Origin: Alkaliphilus pronyensis
GTDB taxonomy: Bacteria > Bacillota > Clostridia > Peptostreptococcales > Natronincolaceae
Length of the DNA: 64,000 nt
NCBI RefSeq assembly: GCF_009017275.1
Contig: NZ_WBZC01000010.1
Location: 1 to 64,000, forward strand
Direction: 5' to 3'
The position numbers were made by a program, and so were the translations under genes. The notes under the pieces were generated by a model. The model made no database searches. It was not told where the DNA came from and worked only from the letters and a program-made list of their open reading frames with translations. Below are positions 27,754 to 36,960 of this stretch, one piece after another. The stretch's first letter is position 1, and each line of letters opens with the position of its first letter.

Positions 27754-29115
27754 CTATTCTGCTTTATTGGCAAAGAACTCTTTAGATAGTTTAATTACTA
27801 CTCCACTTAAGCCTAATAGACCAATTAAGTTTGGTACTGCCATCAAACCATTTAAGGTGTCGGCTATAGCCCATATAAGCTCTAATCCACCAATAGCTCC
27901 AACAACTATAAGTGGCAACCAAATTATTCTGTATATCTTATTTACACCTGAGCCAAATAAATGCTCAGCACATTTTTCTCCGTAGTAGGCCCAGCTAAGT
28001 ATAGTAGAGAAGGCAAAGAATAAAATACCAATAGCTACTATAATACCACCAGGACCTGGTAGCCCTTGATTAAAGGCTGCAGTTGTTAATGCTGCACCAG
28101 ACTCACCACTACTCCAAACGCCTGTAGAGATAATAGCTAAAGCTGTTAATGTACAAATAACAATTGTATCTGCAAATACTTCAAAGATTCCCCAAAGCCC
28201 CTGTCTAACTGGATGGTCAGTTCTAGCGGCAGCATGGGCTATAGGAGCACTACCTAAGCCTGCCTCGTTTGAGAATACTCCACGGGCAACCCCATAACGA
28301 ATGGACATCATTACAACTGATCCTGCAAATCCACCAACTGCTGATGTAGCAGTAAAAGCATGCTTAAATATTAATCCGAAGGCAGCAGGAATGTTTGCAA
28401 TATTAATAATTAGAATAATTAGTGCGCCTATTATATAGAAAACAGCCATAAAAGGCACTATTTTTTCAGTTACAGATGCTATACGCTTTAGTCCTCCAAG
28501 TATTACTAAGCCAGCACCAATAGCTAAAAGGAAGCCAGTAATAATTGGTTGAATATTAAAGGTAGCCTCTAAAGCTGCTGCTACAGAGTTTGATTGAACC
28601 ATATTACCTATACCAAAGGCAGCAACTGCACCAAAGATTGAGAACACTACTGCAAGCCACTTTAATCCAAGACCCTTTTCTATGTAATACATAGGTCCAC
28701 CAACATAACTACCTTCAGCGTTCTTTTCACGGTATTGAATTGCTAATACAACTTCTGCAAACTTTGTTAGCATTCCAAAGAAGGCTGAAATCCACATCCA
28801 GAAAATAGCTCCTGGTCCACCAATAGCAATAGCTGTAGCAACACCAGCAATATTACCAGTACCAATTGTTGCTGCTAAAGCAGTTGATAAAGCCTGGAAG
28901 GGTGTTATATCTCCCTCTGTACTTTCTTCAGGCTTTTCAAAAATTTTCATTAGGGTTTCCTTCATGGTATAGCTGAACTTACGGACTTGAAGGAAATTTG
29001 TTCTAAAAGAAAAGTAAACACCAGTACCTACTAATAAGAGCAACATATAGGGTCCCCAAACTAAACCATTAATAATTCCGTTGATATTTTCGATAGCACT
29101 TACGAAACCTAACAT
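27754..29115 (-). CDS. Alanine/glycine:cation symporter (AGCS family)
   Basis: Sodium-coupled uptake of alanine or glycine. 453 aa with about ten membrane helices. The segments ATIGTGNIAGVATAI, GGPGAIFWMWISAF and VFSNEAGLGSAPIAHAAA are typical of the family. Start at 29115 with GGGAGG upstream on the minus strand. It separates selD from selAB but faces the other way; nothing in the sequence links it to selenium use. Confidence 0.93.
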   Translation of the reverse strand: MLGFVSAIENINGIINGLVWGPYMLLLLVGTGVYFSFRTNFLQVRKFSYTMKETLMKIFEKPEESTEGDITPFQALSTALAATIGTGNIAGVATAIAIGGPGAIFWMWISAFFGMLTKFAEVVLAIQYREKNAEGSYVGGPMYYIEKGLGLKWLAVVFSIFGAVAAFGIGNMVQSNSVAAALEATFNIQPIITGFLLAIGAGLVILGGLKRIASVTEKIVPFMAVFYIIGALIILIINIANIPAAFGLIFKHAFTATSAVGGFAGSVVMMSIRYGVARGVFSNEAGLGSAPIAHAAARTDHPVRQGLWGIFEVFADTIVICTLTALAIISTGVWSSGESGAALTTAAFNQGLPGPGGIIVAIGILFFAFSTILSWAYYGEKCAEHLFGSGVNKIYRIIWLPLIVVGAIGGLELIWAIADTLNGLMAVPNLIGLLGLSGVVIKLSKEFFANKAE

Positions 29116-29565
29116 AAATGAACCTCCCTTTTTATTATGTTTTTATTAATGTTTGAAATACTTCTTTTTTTCACCTCCTCATATTTTATATATTAAAAAA
29201 AAATATATTCATAAGATAAAGGTAATACAATACATATCCTTAGTAAAAACATATAAATATATAAGATGCTTTTTAAATATTAATAGACTGTAACATTTAA
29301 TAAAATATTATCACAAAATTCCAATTATTGAAATACGTTTTCTATATATTTTTAATAAATGTTAAAATTTTTTACAAAGGATAATTTGTATACAAAATTT
29401 AAAAATATGTTATAATCTATGTAAATTTATATTTGAGGAAATTGCAGTATTACATTTATATGTTCTTTAAAACTTTATTGAATTCTTATGCAGGGGTGAT
29501 AAAATTATTAATTAACCTAAATTAAGTATGCAATTTCTTGATTTAACTATAAGGAGTGGTTTTAT
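29116..29565. other. AT-rich divergent intergenic region (symporter/selA)
   Basis: 450 bases without a gene, very AT-rich. It must hold both promoters. A TATAAT at 29411-29416 is a candidate -10 box for selA; TTGTATACAA (29385-29394) nearby is palindromic. No glycine riboswitch or other known leader structure was recognised on either strand. Confidence 0.45.
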
Positions 29566-30978
29566 TTGAGTAAATCATATTTGTTAAGTAATTTGCCATC
29601 GGTTGATGAAGTAATTAACCATGAAAGAGTTATTGATATATTAGAAAATATCCCCAGAAGGGTAATTGTTGAGAGAATCCGTAATACAATAGATAGCTAT
29701 AGACGTAATATTCTAGCCATGAAGGATAATGAGTTAAAGAACATTAAAGTTGAAACAGAGGCTATTGTTGAAGAAGTTTTAATAGGCTGTAAAGAATTTA
29801 TGAAGATGAATTTAATTGAAGTTATTAATGGGACAGGGGTAGTGCTACATACAAATCTGGGAAGATCTCTATTGGCAGATGAGTTGAAGGATAAAATATG
29901 GTCTATTGCCTCTGGATATTCAACCCTAGAAATAGACGTAGAAACAGGTAAAAGGGGAAGTAGATATAGTCACGTAGTTGAGTTAATAAGATTTGTAACT
30001 GGTGCAGAGGATGCTATGGTTGTTAATAATAATGCAGCTGCAGTTATGCTGGTGCTTGGTACAATGGGAAAAGACAAAGAGGTTGTTGTTTCAAGAGGGG
30101 AGCTTGTTGAAATAGGTGGAGCCTTTAGAATTCCAGATGTAATGGAGCAAAGCGGTGTTAAGCTGGTGGATGTTGGAACAACAAATAAAACTCATCTTTG
30201 GGACTATGAAAATGCAATTGGAGAAAATACTGCAGCACTAATGAAGGTACATACTAGTAATTATAAAATTTTAGGCTTTACAGAGGAAATATCACTAAAG
30301 GATATGGTTAGCTTAGGCAAACGAAAAAATATTCCCGTAATAGAAGATTTAGGAAGTGGTGTATTAGTAGACTTAAAAAAATATGGAATTACATATGAAC
30401 CAACAGTACAGGATAGTGTGGAGGCTGGTGCTGATATAATAACCTTTAGTGGAGATAAATTACTGGGTGGACCACAAGCAGGCATAATAATTGGTAAAAA
30501 ACAGTATATTGACAGGATGAAGAAAAACCCATTAACAAGGGCCTTCAGAGTTGACAAGCTTACTATGGCTGCATTGGAGGCGACCTTAAGATGCTATTTA
30601 AAGGAAGACTATGCAATTAAAACAATCCCAACCTTAAAGATGATAACAGAGGGAACTAATACTATAATGGATAGGGCTGAAAAGCTGAAGGCTATGATTG
30701 AAAAAATGAAGCTACCTATAGAGTTAGATATAGAAGATGACTTTTCACAAATAGGAGGAGGAGCTTTACCATTAGAAAAGCTACCTACAAAGGTATTAAA
30801 AATTAAAGCCTTAACTATTTCTACTGCCCAGCTTGAGGAAAGCCTACGCTACTATGAAAAACCCATTTTTACACGTATTCATGAAGATATTATTATAATA
30901 GATTTACGTACTATAAAAGAAAGGGATTTCTATGCTATTTGTGATGGACTTAAAAAGGGGATAGAGTTAAATAGTTAA
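29566..30978 (+). CDS. selA: L-seryl-tRNA(Sec) selenium transferase
   Basis: PLP enzyme that converts seryl-tRNA(Sec) to selenocysteinyl-tRNA(Sec) using selenophosphate. 470 aa. NGTGVVLHTNLGRSLL is the N-terminal signature and FSGDKLLGGPQAG carries the PLP-binding lysine. Starts with TTG at 29566, nine bases after AAGGAG. selB follows after 36 bases as in most sel operons. Confidence 0.96.
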   Translation: MSKSYLLSNLPSVDEVINHERVIDILENIPRRVIVERIRNTIDSYRRNILAMKDNELKNIKVETEAIVEEVLIGCKEFMKMNLIEVINGTGVVLHTNLGRSLLADELKDKIWSIASGYSTLEIDVETGKRGSRYSHVVELIRFVTGAEDAMVVNNNAAAVMLVLGTMGKDKEVVVSRGELVEIGGAFRIPDVMEQSGVKLVDVGTTNKTHLWDYENAIGENTAALMKVHTSNYKILGFTEEISLKDMVSLGKRKNIPVIEDLGSGVLVDLKKYGITYEPTVQDSVEAGADIITFSGDKLLGGPQAGIIIGKKQYIDRMKKNPLTRAFRVDKLTMAALEATLRCYLKEDYAIKTIPTLKMITEGTNTIMDRAEKLKAMIEKMKLPIELDIEDDFSQIGGGALPLEKLPTKVLKIKALTISTAQLEESLRYYEKPIFTRIHEDIIIIDLRTIKERDFYAICDGLKKGIELNS

Positions 30979-31014
30979 ATTGAATCTGTCTTTTTGAAAC
31001 AGGAGGAGTTTCTT

Positions 31015-32910
31015 ATGAAGAACATAATTATTGGAACAGCAGGTCACATAGACCACGGAAAAACCACATTGATACGGGCTATAACAGGTAGAGAAACAGA
31101 CCGATTAAAGGAAGAGAAAAAGAGAGGAATATCAATTGATCTAGGATTTACATATTTTGATTTACCTAGCGGGAAACGGGCTGGTATTATAGATGTTCCA
31201 GGACATGAAAAATTTATTAGAAATATGCTGGCGGGTGTTGGTGGCATGGATATAGTAATGCTAGTGGTGGCAGCCGACGAAGGGGTAATGCCCCAAACAC
31301 AAGAGCATCTTGACATTATTAATCTACTTAATATTAAAAATGGAGTAATAGTAATTACCAAAGCAGGACTTGTGGATAATGATTGGCTTAACTTGATTCA
31401 AGAGGATATAAGGGAAAAGGTAAAGGGAACATTTTTAGAAGGTGCTGAAATGCTTGTAGTAGATTCAGTAGAAGGAAAAGGAATAGATAGCTTAGTAAAT
31501 ACAATTGATAACTTAGCAGACCTTGCTGAAAGCAGAGATATTCATTCGCCAGTTAGAATGCCAATAGATAGAGTTTTTACGATAACAGGCTTTGGTACAG
31601 TAATTACTGGCACCCTTATGGAAGGTACCATTAAGCTTGAAGATACACTGGAAATACTGCCAGATAAAATTAGAGTTAGGGTCAGAAGTTTACAGGTCCA
31701 CGGTAAAGCTGTGGAGGCTGCCTATGGAGGACAGCGGGTTGCAATAAATGTAGCTAATGTAAAAAAAGAAGAAATCGAAAGAGGACAAATTCTTTCGCAG
31801 CTAGACTCAATGGAAACAACCTTAATGATAGATGGTAGGCTAACAGTACTAAAGAGCTACACAAGAAAGCTAGAAAATCGAGATAGAATTAGGCTATACC
31901 ACGGATCAACTGAGGTGCTGGCAAGAATAGTGCTTTTAGATAAAGAAGAGCTTTTACCTGGAGAGTCAGGCTTAGTACAGCTTAGGCTAGAGGAAATAAC
32001 AGCCGTTAAAAAGGGGGACCTAAACATTATAAGATTCTACTCACCCATGGAGACAGTTGGTGGCTTAACTGTCATTGACCCTAATCCTAAAAAGCATAAA
32101 AGGTTTGATGAGAATGTTATTCGAGAGCTTAAGCTCAAGGAAACAGGCACTCCAGAAGAGATTTTAGAAAAGCAAATAGAAAGATATAGCAGTGAGTTTC
32201 CCGATATATCCTTTATGGCTAAGACAACTAGCCATCAAGCAAATTATATAGATGAGTTAGTTATTAAGCTTATAAAGAAAAATGCAATAATAAAATTAGA
32301 TTGTAATAGTATTATTCACAAAAGCTTTTATGAAACCATTAAAAACAACACCATTTCACTACTAAGGGAGTATCACAATAATAATCCCCTAAGACATGGG
32401 ATGTTAAAGGAGGAACTAAAAAGCAAACTACTTCCCAAAATCAAAAATAAAGCCTTTGATTCTATAATAGCAGCCTTAAGCAAGGATATGCTTATAAAGG
32501 TAATAGGTAAGTATGTGGCTATTATAGATTTTGAGGTGGTATTAAACGATAATCAAAGAAAAATTAAGGAAAAACTAGAAGACATGTATTTAAATAACAT
32601 GTTTGCAACACCAAAAATAGAAGAGGTGTATGATTCTGTAGGCTTCAATAGAAATGATATTGACCAAGTAATGGAGGCTATGGTTGGTAAAGAGCTAATT
32701 AAGCTAAATCAAGAGATTATTTTACACATAAATGCAATTGATGAGGCAAAAACTAAGCTAAAAGACTTAATAAATGAAAAGGGAAGTGTTTCACTGGCTG
32801 ATTTTAGAGATTTATTAGGGACCAGTAGAAAGTATGCAGTTGCCTTATTGGAGTATTTTGATAATCATAAAGTTACAAAAAGAATTAATGATGAAAGAAT
32901 ATTATATTAG
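31015..32910 (+). CDS. selB: Selenocysteine-specific elongation factor SelB
   Basis: GTPase that carries Sec-tRNA to UGA codons through the SECIS hairpin. G1 is GHIDHGKTTL, G3 is DVPGHEKF, and the C-terminal third is a set of winged-helix domains that bind the SECIS RNA. The frame is open to 30994, but ATG 31015 after AGGAGGAG is the true start (631 aa). G4 reads TKAG in VITKAGLVDND, a variant of the common TKxD. Confidence 0.95.
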   Translation: MKNIIIGTAGHIDHGKTTLIRAITGRETDRLKEEKKRGISIDLGFTYFDLPSGKRAGIIDVPGHEKFIRNMLAGVGGMDIVMLVVAADEGVMPQTQEHLDIINLLNIKNGVIVITKAGLVDNDWLNLIQEDIREKVKGTFLEGAEMLVVDSVEGKGIDSLVNTIDNLADLAESRDIHSPVRMPIDRVFTITGFGTVITGTLMEGTIKLEDTLEILPDKIRVRVRSLQVHGKAVEAAYGGQRVAINVANVKKEEIERGQILSQLDSMETTLMIDGRLTVLKSYTRKLENRDRIRLYHGSTEVLARIVLLDKEELLPGESGLVQLRLEEITAVKKGDLNIIRFYSPMETVGGLTVIDPNPKKHKRFDENVIRELKLKETGTPEEILEKQIERYSSEFPDISFMAKTTSHQANYIDELVIKLIKKNAIIKLDCNSIIHKSFYETIKNNTISLLREYHNNNPLRHGMLKEELKSKLLPKIKNKAFDSIIAALSKDMLIKVIGKYVAIIDFEVVLNDNQRKIKEKLEDMYLNNMFATPKIEEVYDSVGFNRNDIDQVMEAMVGKELIKLNQEIILHINAIDEAKTKLKDLINEKGSVSLADFRDLLGTSRKYAVALLEYFDNHKVTKRINDERILY

Positions 32911-32932
32911 CTGGGGGTATCTCCAGTTTTTA
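32911..32932 (+). terminator. Intrinsic terminator after selB
   Basis: Stem of six pairs CTGGGG/CTCCAG (one G-U) at 32911-32926 with loop GTAT, followed by TTTTTAT. Confidence 0.7.
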
Positions 32933-33026
32933 TCTTTTAAAGATGTTAAATTTTATATATAATATTAGTATATATTTTTTTAAATCTTAATTGTACAAGC
33001 AGTCAAAAAATTGAAGAGGTGATATT

Positions 33027-33713
33027 GTGGCGTATAAATTTCTAATAATTGATGATGAACCGTTGTTGGTGAAGGGCTTAAAATATAGTTTAGAACAAGA
33101 TGGCTATGAAGTAACAGTTGCTACAGATGGTCAAGAGGCATTAGATAAGGTGGAAAAAGACAGGTTTGATTTAATATTACTGGATTTAATGCTGCCCAAA
33201 GTAGATGGATTAGAGGTATGTCAAAGAATAAGACAAAAATATCAAACCCCTATAATTATGTTAACTGCAAAGGGAGAGGATATTAGTAAGATATTAGGAC
33301 TAGAATATGGGGCTGATGATTACTTAACTAAGCCATTTAATATATTAGAGTTAAAGGCTAGAATCAAGGCAGTTTTAAGACGTTATCAAAATGTAGAAAC
33401 CTCCTTAGATAGAGTAATAAAAATTGATGACTTTACTATGAATACATTAGGAAGAAAGGTTACTGTAAGAGGAGAGGAGCTTAATTTAACTGCAAAGGAG
33501 TTTGATCTGCTCCTGCTGCTAGCCTCTAATCCAGGAAAGGTTTATAGTAGGGAAGAGCTTTTAGAAATAATTTGGGGTTATGAGTATTTTGGAGATTTGC
33601 GTACTGTTGATGTACATATTAGAAGGTTGAGAGAAAAAATCGAATCAAATTCTAGCCATCCAGAATACATACTAACAAAATGGGGGGTAGGCTATTATTT
33701 TAGGGGCAAGTAA
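33027..33713 (+). CDS. OmpR/PhoB-family response regulator
   Basis: 228 aa. Receiver domain (1-120) with the phosphorylated Asp in LILLDLMLP, the acidic pair DDEP near the N-terminus and TKPF. A winged-helix DNA-binding domain follows, ending TKWGVGYYF. GTG start with AGAGGTGATATT upstream. Paired with the sensor kinase that follows; targets are unknown. Confidence 0.94.
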   Translation: MAYKFLIIDDEPLLVKGLKYSLEQDGYEVTVATDGQEALDKVEKDRFDLILLDLMLPKVDGLEVCQRIRQKYQTPIIMLTAKGEDISKILGLEYGADDYLTKPFNILELKARIKAVLRRYQNVETSLDRVIKIDDFTMNTLGRKVTVRGEELNLTAKEFDLLLLLASNPGKVYSREELLEIIWGYEYFGDLRTVDVHIRRLREKIESNSSHPEYILTKWGVGYYFRGK

Positions 33714-33774
33714 CCAGTTCATAAGTATTAGGTGGAAAATTTTATTTACCTACCTATTCTTACTTATTATAGCT

Positions 33775-35130
33775 TTGTTGATAATAAACGTTTTTGTATA
33801 CGAAACAATTAAAAAAAACTATTTGGATGAAAAAGAAATGAACTATCTTACACAGGCCAATATATTATCAAATCGCGTTAGGTTATCAGTCGATGAATCT
33901 ACTATAGAGTTTAATCAATTGTATCTTAATCAAATGATGGATGAAATAGGACACCTAGTTGAAGGAAGAATTTTGATTATAGACAGAAATAATAATGCCA
34001 TATATGATTCCTTTAATGATATAAGGGATACTAAAATTAGCAGCGAAGAAATATCAAGGGCATTAAAGGGTGAGAGAGTAGTCAGTTTATATAAGCTTGA
34101 TAGATATGGAGAGACTATGTATATAAGTGTCCCAGTTATATATTACGATAGGATTTTAGGTGTTGTATTTATGTCTATTTCACTTCAAGAAGCCTATAAT
34201 ACTATAAATAGTGTTAAGAATCTTCTTTTTTTTATATCTCTGTTAACCCTTTTACTCATTACAGGCATTAGCTTAGTCTTTGCTAATTTAATTTCACAGC
34301 CAATAAAAGTGCTGACAGAGGCAATGCAAAGAACAGCCCAGGGCAAGCTAAATGAAAGGGTAGATATTGACGGTAATGATGAAATAGGACAATTATCTAG
34401 AGCGTATAACTTTATGAGTACAAAACTCAGCCATATAGAAAAGCAAAGAAAGGATTTTGTAGCAAATGTATCCCACGAGTTAAAAACTCCCCTAAGCTCA
34501 ATGAAGCTTTTGGCAGAGTCCCTTATAATGCAACCATCAAATAACATTTCTATTTATCATGAGTTTCTTGAGGATATTGATAGTGAGATAGATAGATTAA
34601 ACGAGATTATTGAAAGCCTATTAAGCATGGTTGATTTAGACGAAGAAAAGCTTAATTTAAATTATAAGTTAACTTACGTTAATTATCTAATAGAAAAAGT
34701 AGTTAATAACATTAGACCCTTAGCTGAAAAAAAGAACATTAAAATAATTATTAGTCAATGGGAAAAGATTCAAATATTTATTGATCAAGGAAAAATATAT
34801 CAAGCATTAATGAACATTATCTATAATGCTGTAAAGTATACTGATGACGGGGGAAAAATAACTATAAATATCGAAAAAGAAGGCCGATATGCAGTAATAA
34901 AGGTAACTGATACAGGTTACGGAATTCCAAAGGAGAGCCTACCTTATATATTTGATAGGTTCTATAGGGTAGATAGTGCAAGATCCCGTAAAACAGGTGG
35001 AACTGGCTTGGGTTTATCCATTTCTCATCAAATTATTAGCCTTCATCAAGGAACAATTGAAGTGGAAAGTGAAGTTAAAAAGGGAAGCACCTTTATCGTT
35101 AGGCTTCCTATGGATGTTAATAAGCATTAG
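33775..35130 (+). CDS. Sensor histidine kinase (HAMP-HisKA-HATPase)
   Basis: Membrane kinase partner of the preceding regulator. An extracytoplasmic sensor loop lies between two membrane helices; then HAMP, HisKA with the phosphorylated His in VSHELKTP, and HATPase (DTGYGIP, GGTGLGLS). The start is uncertain. TTG 33775 has no ribosome binding site and would cut the first membrane helix; the frame is open to 33691 and encodes IRWKILFTYLFLLI, but has no ATG, GTG or TTG there. ATT at 33694, eight bases after GGGGGG, is the best alternative. Confidence 0.9.
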   Translation: MLIINVFVYETIKKNYLDEKEMNYLTQANILSNRVRLSVDESTIEFNQLYLNQMMDEIGHLVEGRILIIDRNNNAIYDSFNDIRDTKISSEEISRALKGERVVSLYKLDRYGETMYISVPVIYYDRILGVVFMSISLQEAYNTINSVKNLLFFISLLTLLLITGISLVFANLISQPIKVLTEAMQRTAQGKLNERVDIDGNDEIGQLSRAYNFMSTKLSHIEKQRKDFVANVSHELKTPLSSMKLLAESLIMQPSNNISIYHEFLEDIDSEIDRLNEIIESLLSMVDLDEEKLNLNYKLTYVNYLIEKVVNNIRPLAEKKNIKIIISQWEKIQIFIDQGKIYQALMNIIYNAVKYTDDGGKITINIEKEGRYAVIKVTDTGYGIPKESLPYIFDRFYRVDSARSRKTGGTGLGLSISHQIISLHQGTIEVESEVKKGSTFIVRLPMDVNKH

Positions 35131-35156
35131 AAAATAGTAGATGTAGGGATGATTTC

Positions 35157-36047
35157 ATGAAAAAGAACTATTTAGTAATTTTCATTTTAATAGTATTATT
35201 GTTTTTTTTATTGGTTAGATGTGCAAATAATCATTTTATTGACAATTCAGTATTAGATAATGAACTCAAAATTGCACCATATCCTGAAAGAATTGTGGAG
35301 CTTATGACTTTGTACTTTGCTGACTTTAACAATCAGCACCTAGTAAAAGAAACTAGAGCAGTAGAACGGATGAATGAATCAAGAGAAGAAATAATTATGA
35401 GGGAACTAATGAAGGGACCAGTAGATGGGCAGCTACAGCCAACAGTTCCTACCCAAGTGAAGCTATATTCAATAACTACAGTGGAAGACACAACATATAT
35501 AAATTTCTCTAAGGAGTTTGTATCTAACTTTAAAGGTGGAGAATCCTCTGAAGTAACAACAATATATTCAATTGTAAACTCATTAACAGAGCTACAGCAT
35601 GTTGACAAGGTGAAAATACAGGTGGAGGGAGAAGGCCTAGAGATATATCAGCATCATATGTCTTTAAAGGATGCCTACAATAGAAATGAAAGAATAATAG
35701 AAGCTCCATTTCCTTCACCAATTGAAGTAATTAGACTATATTTTGGAAATATAATTAATGAACAGTATAGGTATGCATATGATCAAATATATAGACCCTT
35801 AGATATTAATTTAGATTATTCTATATTTTTCCACCAAATGAGAGAGCTAGAGGTTGGTGTTCAAGACTATGTAGTTAACTCCTACAGTATTTTTAAAGAG
35901 ACTGGAGTTACAACCATTGTTATGGATTATGAAAAAACATTGGAGGATGGAACAGTAAACATATACAAGGATGTTATGTTTAGACTAAGGAATGATTTGG
36001 GTGAGTGGAAAATTATATATGAAACTATTGTTGAAGACCAAATATAA
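35157..36047 (+). CDS. GerMN-domain protein, probable lipoprotein
   Basis: 296 aa. An N-terminal hydrophobic segment ends in LLVRC, resembling a lipobox but with Arg before the Cys, which is unusual. A GerMN domain (about 65-165; VKLYSITTVEDTTYINFSKE) known from spore germination and sporulation proteins follows, then a C-terminal domain of NTF2-like size (about 190-296). It follows the two-component genes by 26 bases and is probably in the same operon. Confidence 0.8.
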   Translation: MKKNYLVIFILIVLLFFLLVRCANNHFIDNSVLDNELKIAPYPERIVELMTLYFADFNNQHLVKETRAVERMNESREEIIMRELMKGPVDGQLQPTVPTQVKLYSITTVEDTTYINFSKEFVSNFKGGESSEVTTIYSIVNSLTELQHVDKVKIQVEGEGLEIYQHHMSLKDAYNRNERIIEAPFPSPIEVIRLYFGNIINEQYRYAYDQIYRPLDINLDYSIFFHQMRELEVGVQDYVVNSYSIFKETGVTTIVMDYEKTLEDGTVNIYKDVMFRLRNDLGEWKIIYETIVEDQI

Positions 36048-36106
36048 TATAGGCTTGGTTTAAGATGTTATTAAAATAATACTTCTCACCACAAGCTACC
36101 CCAAAT

Positions 36107-36207
36107 ATCCCTTAACAATCCATAGCAATTAGCTATAATATACTAGTTGCAATAAATTCAGGCAATATGGGAGTAGATGGTGGCTGGTGTTGCCTCTGGT
36201 CTTCAAA
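36107..36207 (+). pseudogene. Truncated copy of the selC promoter and tRNA-Sec 5' half
   Basis: These 101 bases align without gaps to 37431-37531. I count about 16 differences, none in the last 41 bases. The copy holds TTAACA (36112-36117), a 16-base spacer, TATAAT (36134-36139) and the tRNA-Sec 5' part from 36169 through the anticodon loop CTTCAAA (36201-36207). Similarity stops right there; the 3' half is absent. It cannot make a mature tRNA, but the promoter looks intact. Confidence 0.85.
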
Positions 36208-36367
36208 TCTTGTGTAGTGATTCAGTAAGGTATACTGTTTTGCAATGCTTTTATCCCATTTATGAGCAACGAGAGTTTATAAGCAAAAAGTGGGCAAAGT
36301 GCCAGGCACCAAACAACAACCACATCAGGATGAGAGCAATATTGTCTCACAAATAATGTATAATCAA

Positions 36368-36402
36368 ACCCCTAACAGAGCAATCTGTTAGGGGTCCTTT
36401 TT
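36368..36402 (+). terminator. Intrinsic terminator downstream of the tRNA-Sec fragment
   Basis: Perfect 12-bp stem ACCCCTAACAGA (36368-36379 with 36384-36395), loop GCAA, then CCTTTTT. With the promoter at 36112 it could delimit a transcript of about 250 nt that begins with half a tRNA-Sec. Confidence 0.85.
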
Positions 36403-36699
36403 AGAGTAGAAAAATCTCCGACAATATAGTAGGCCATGAGATGTGTCACATGATAAAAGAATACAAAACCTGAATTATTATCAGCAAATTTCAGTTAACA
36501 TGAAGAGTGTTCATCTCTTTCTTCTATTTTGGCGGCGAAAGGACGGAGTGGATGTCGTGGAGACGGTGAAAAATTATAATGTAGAAATATATATTATTAA
36601 TACAATAAATCAGTATTAAAATTAAGTTTGTGATATTATAGAGTTATAAGTAAATGTAAGATTTTAGAATGAGTATATTATTAAATGGGGGTGTTGCAC
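36403..36699 (+). other. Non-coding stretch with a GC-rich patch
   Basis: No clear gene. A patch at about 36531-36574 is much richer in G and C than its surroundings. A 39-codon frame (36500-36619) runs through it but has no ribosome binding site, so I do not call it. The rest is AT-rich and ends in the leader of the following gene. Confidence 0.4.
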
Positions 36700-36960
36700 A
36701 TGATATGGAAAGAAGCAAGAAATCTTTATGTCAATAAGTGGATACTGTTTGAAGCTATAGAAGCTTACTCAGAAGATGGAAAAAGAATTGTAAAAGACCT
36801 TTCCGTTATAAACGCATATGATGACGGGAAGGAAGCACTTAAAGAATATAGAGAAAAACATAAGAAAGATAAAAGCAGAGAAATGTATGTGTATCATACT
36901 AAAAATGACGAGTTAATAATAGAAGAAAGAATGTGGATGGGAGTGCGTAAAAATGGTTAA
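36700..36960 (+). CDS. Small uncharacterised protein paired with a retropepsin-like protease
   Basis: 86 aa, charged, without a signal peptide or membrane helix. The pattern KWILFEA...GKEALKEY...ELIIEERMW resembles small DUF5678-like proteins, but this is tentative. The frame is open to 36685; ATG 36700 is chosen because GGGGGTG lies nine bases upstream. Its end overlaps the next gene by eight bases, so the two are translated together and probably act together. Confidence 0.7.
   Translation: MIWKEARNLYVNKWILFEAIEAYSEDGKRIVKDLSVINAYDDGKEALKEYREKHKKDKSREMYVYHTKNDELIIEERMWMGVRKNG

Noticed and set aside
27728-27985. Plus-strand frame in the symporter 3' region
   Set aside because: It is antisense to a well-conserved transporter and lacks a ribosome binding site.
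29116-29182. Short leader peptide frame before the symporter on the minus strand
   Set aside because: Its GTG overlaps the AGGAGG itself, so no spacing is left for initiation.
33690-33780. Programmed frameshift fusing response regulator and kinase
   Set aside because: No slippery sequence is seen, and separate regulator and kinase genes are normal; an unusual start codon is simpler.
36500-36619. 39-codon frame through the GC-rich patch
   Set aside because: No ribosome binding site and no recognisable similarity.
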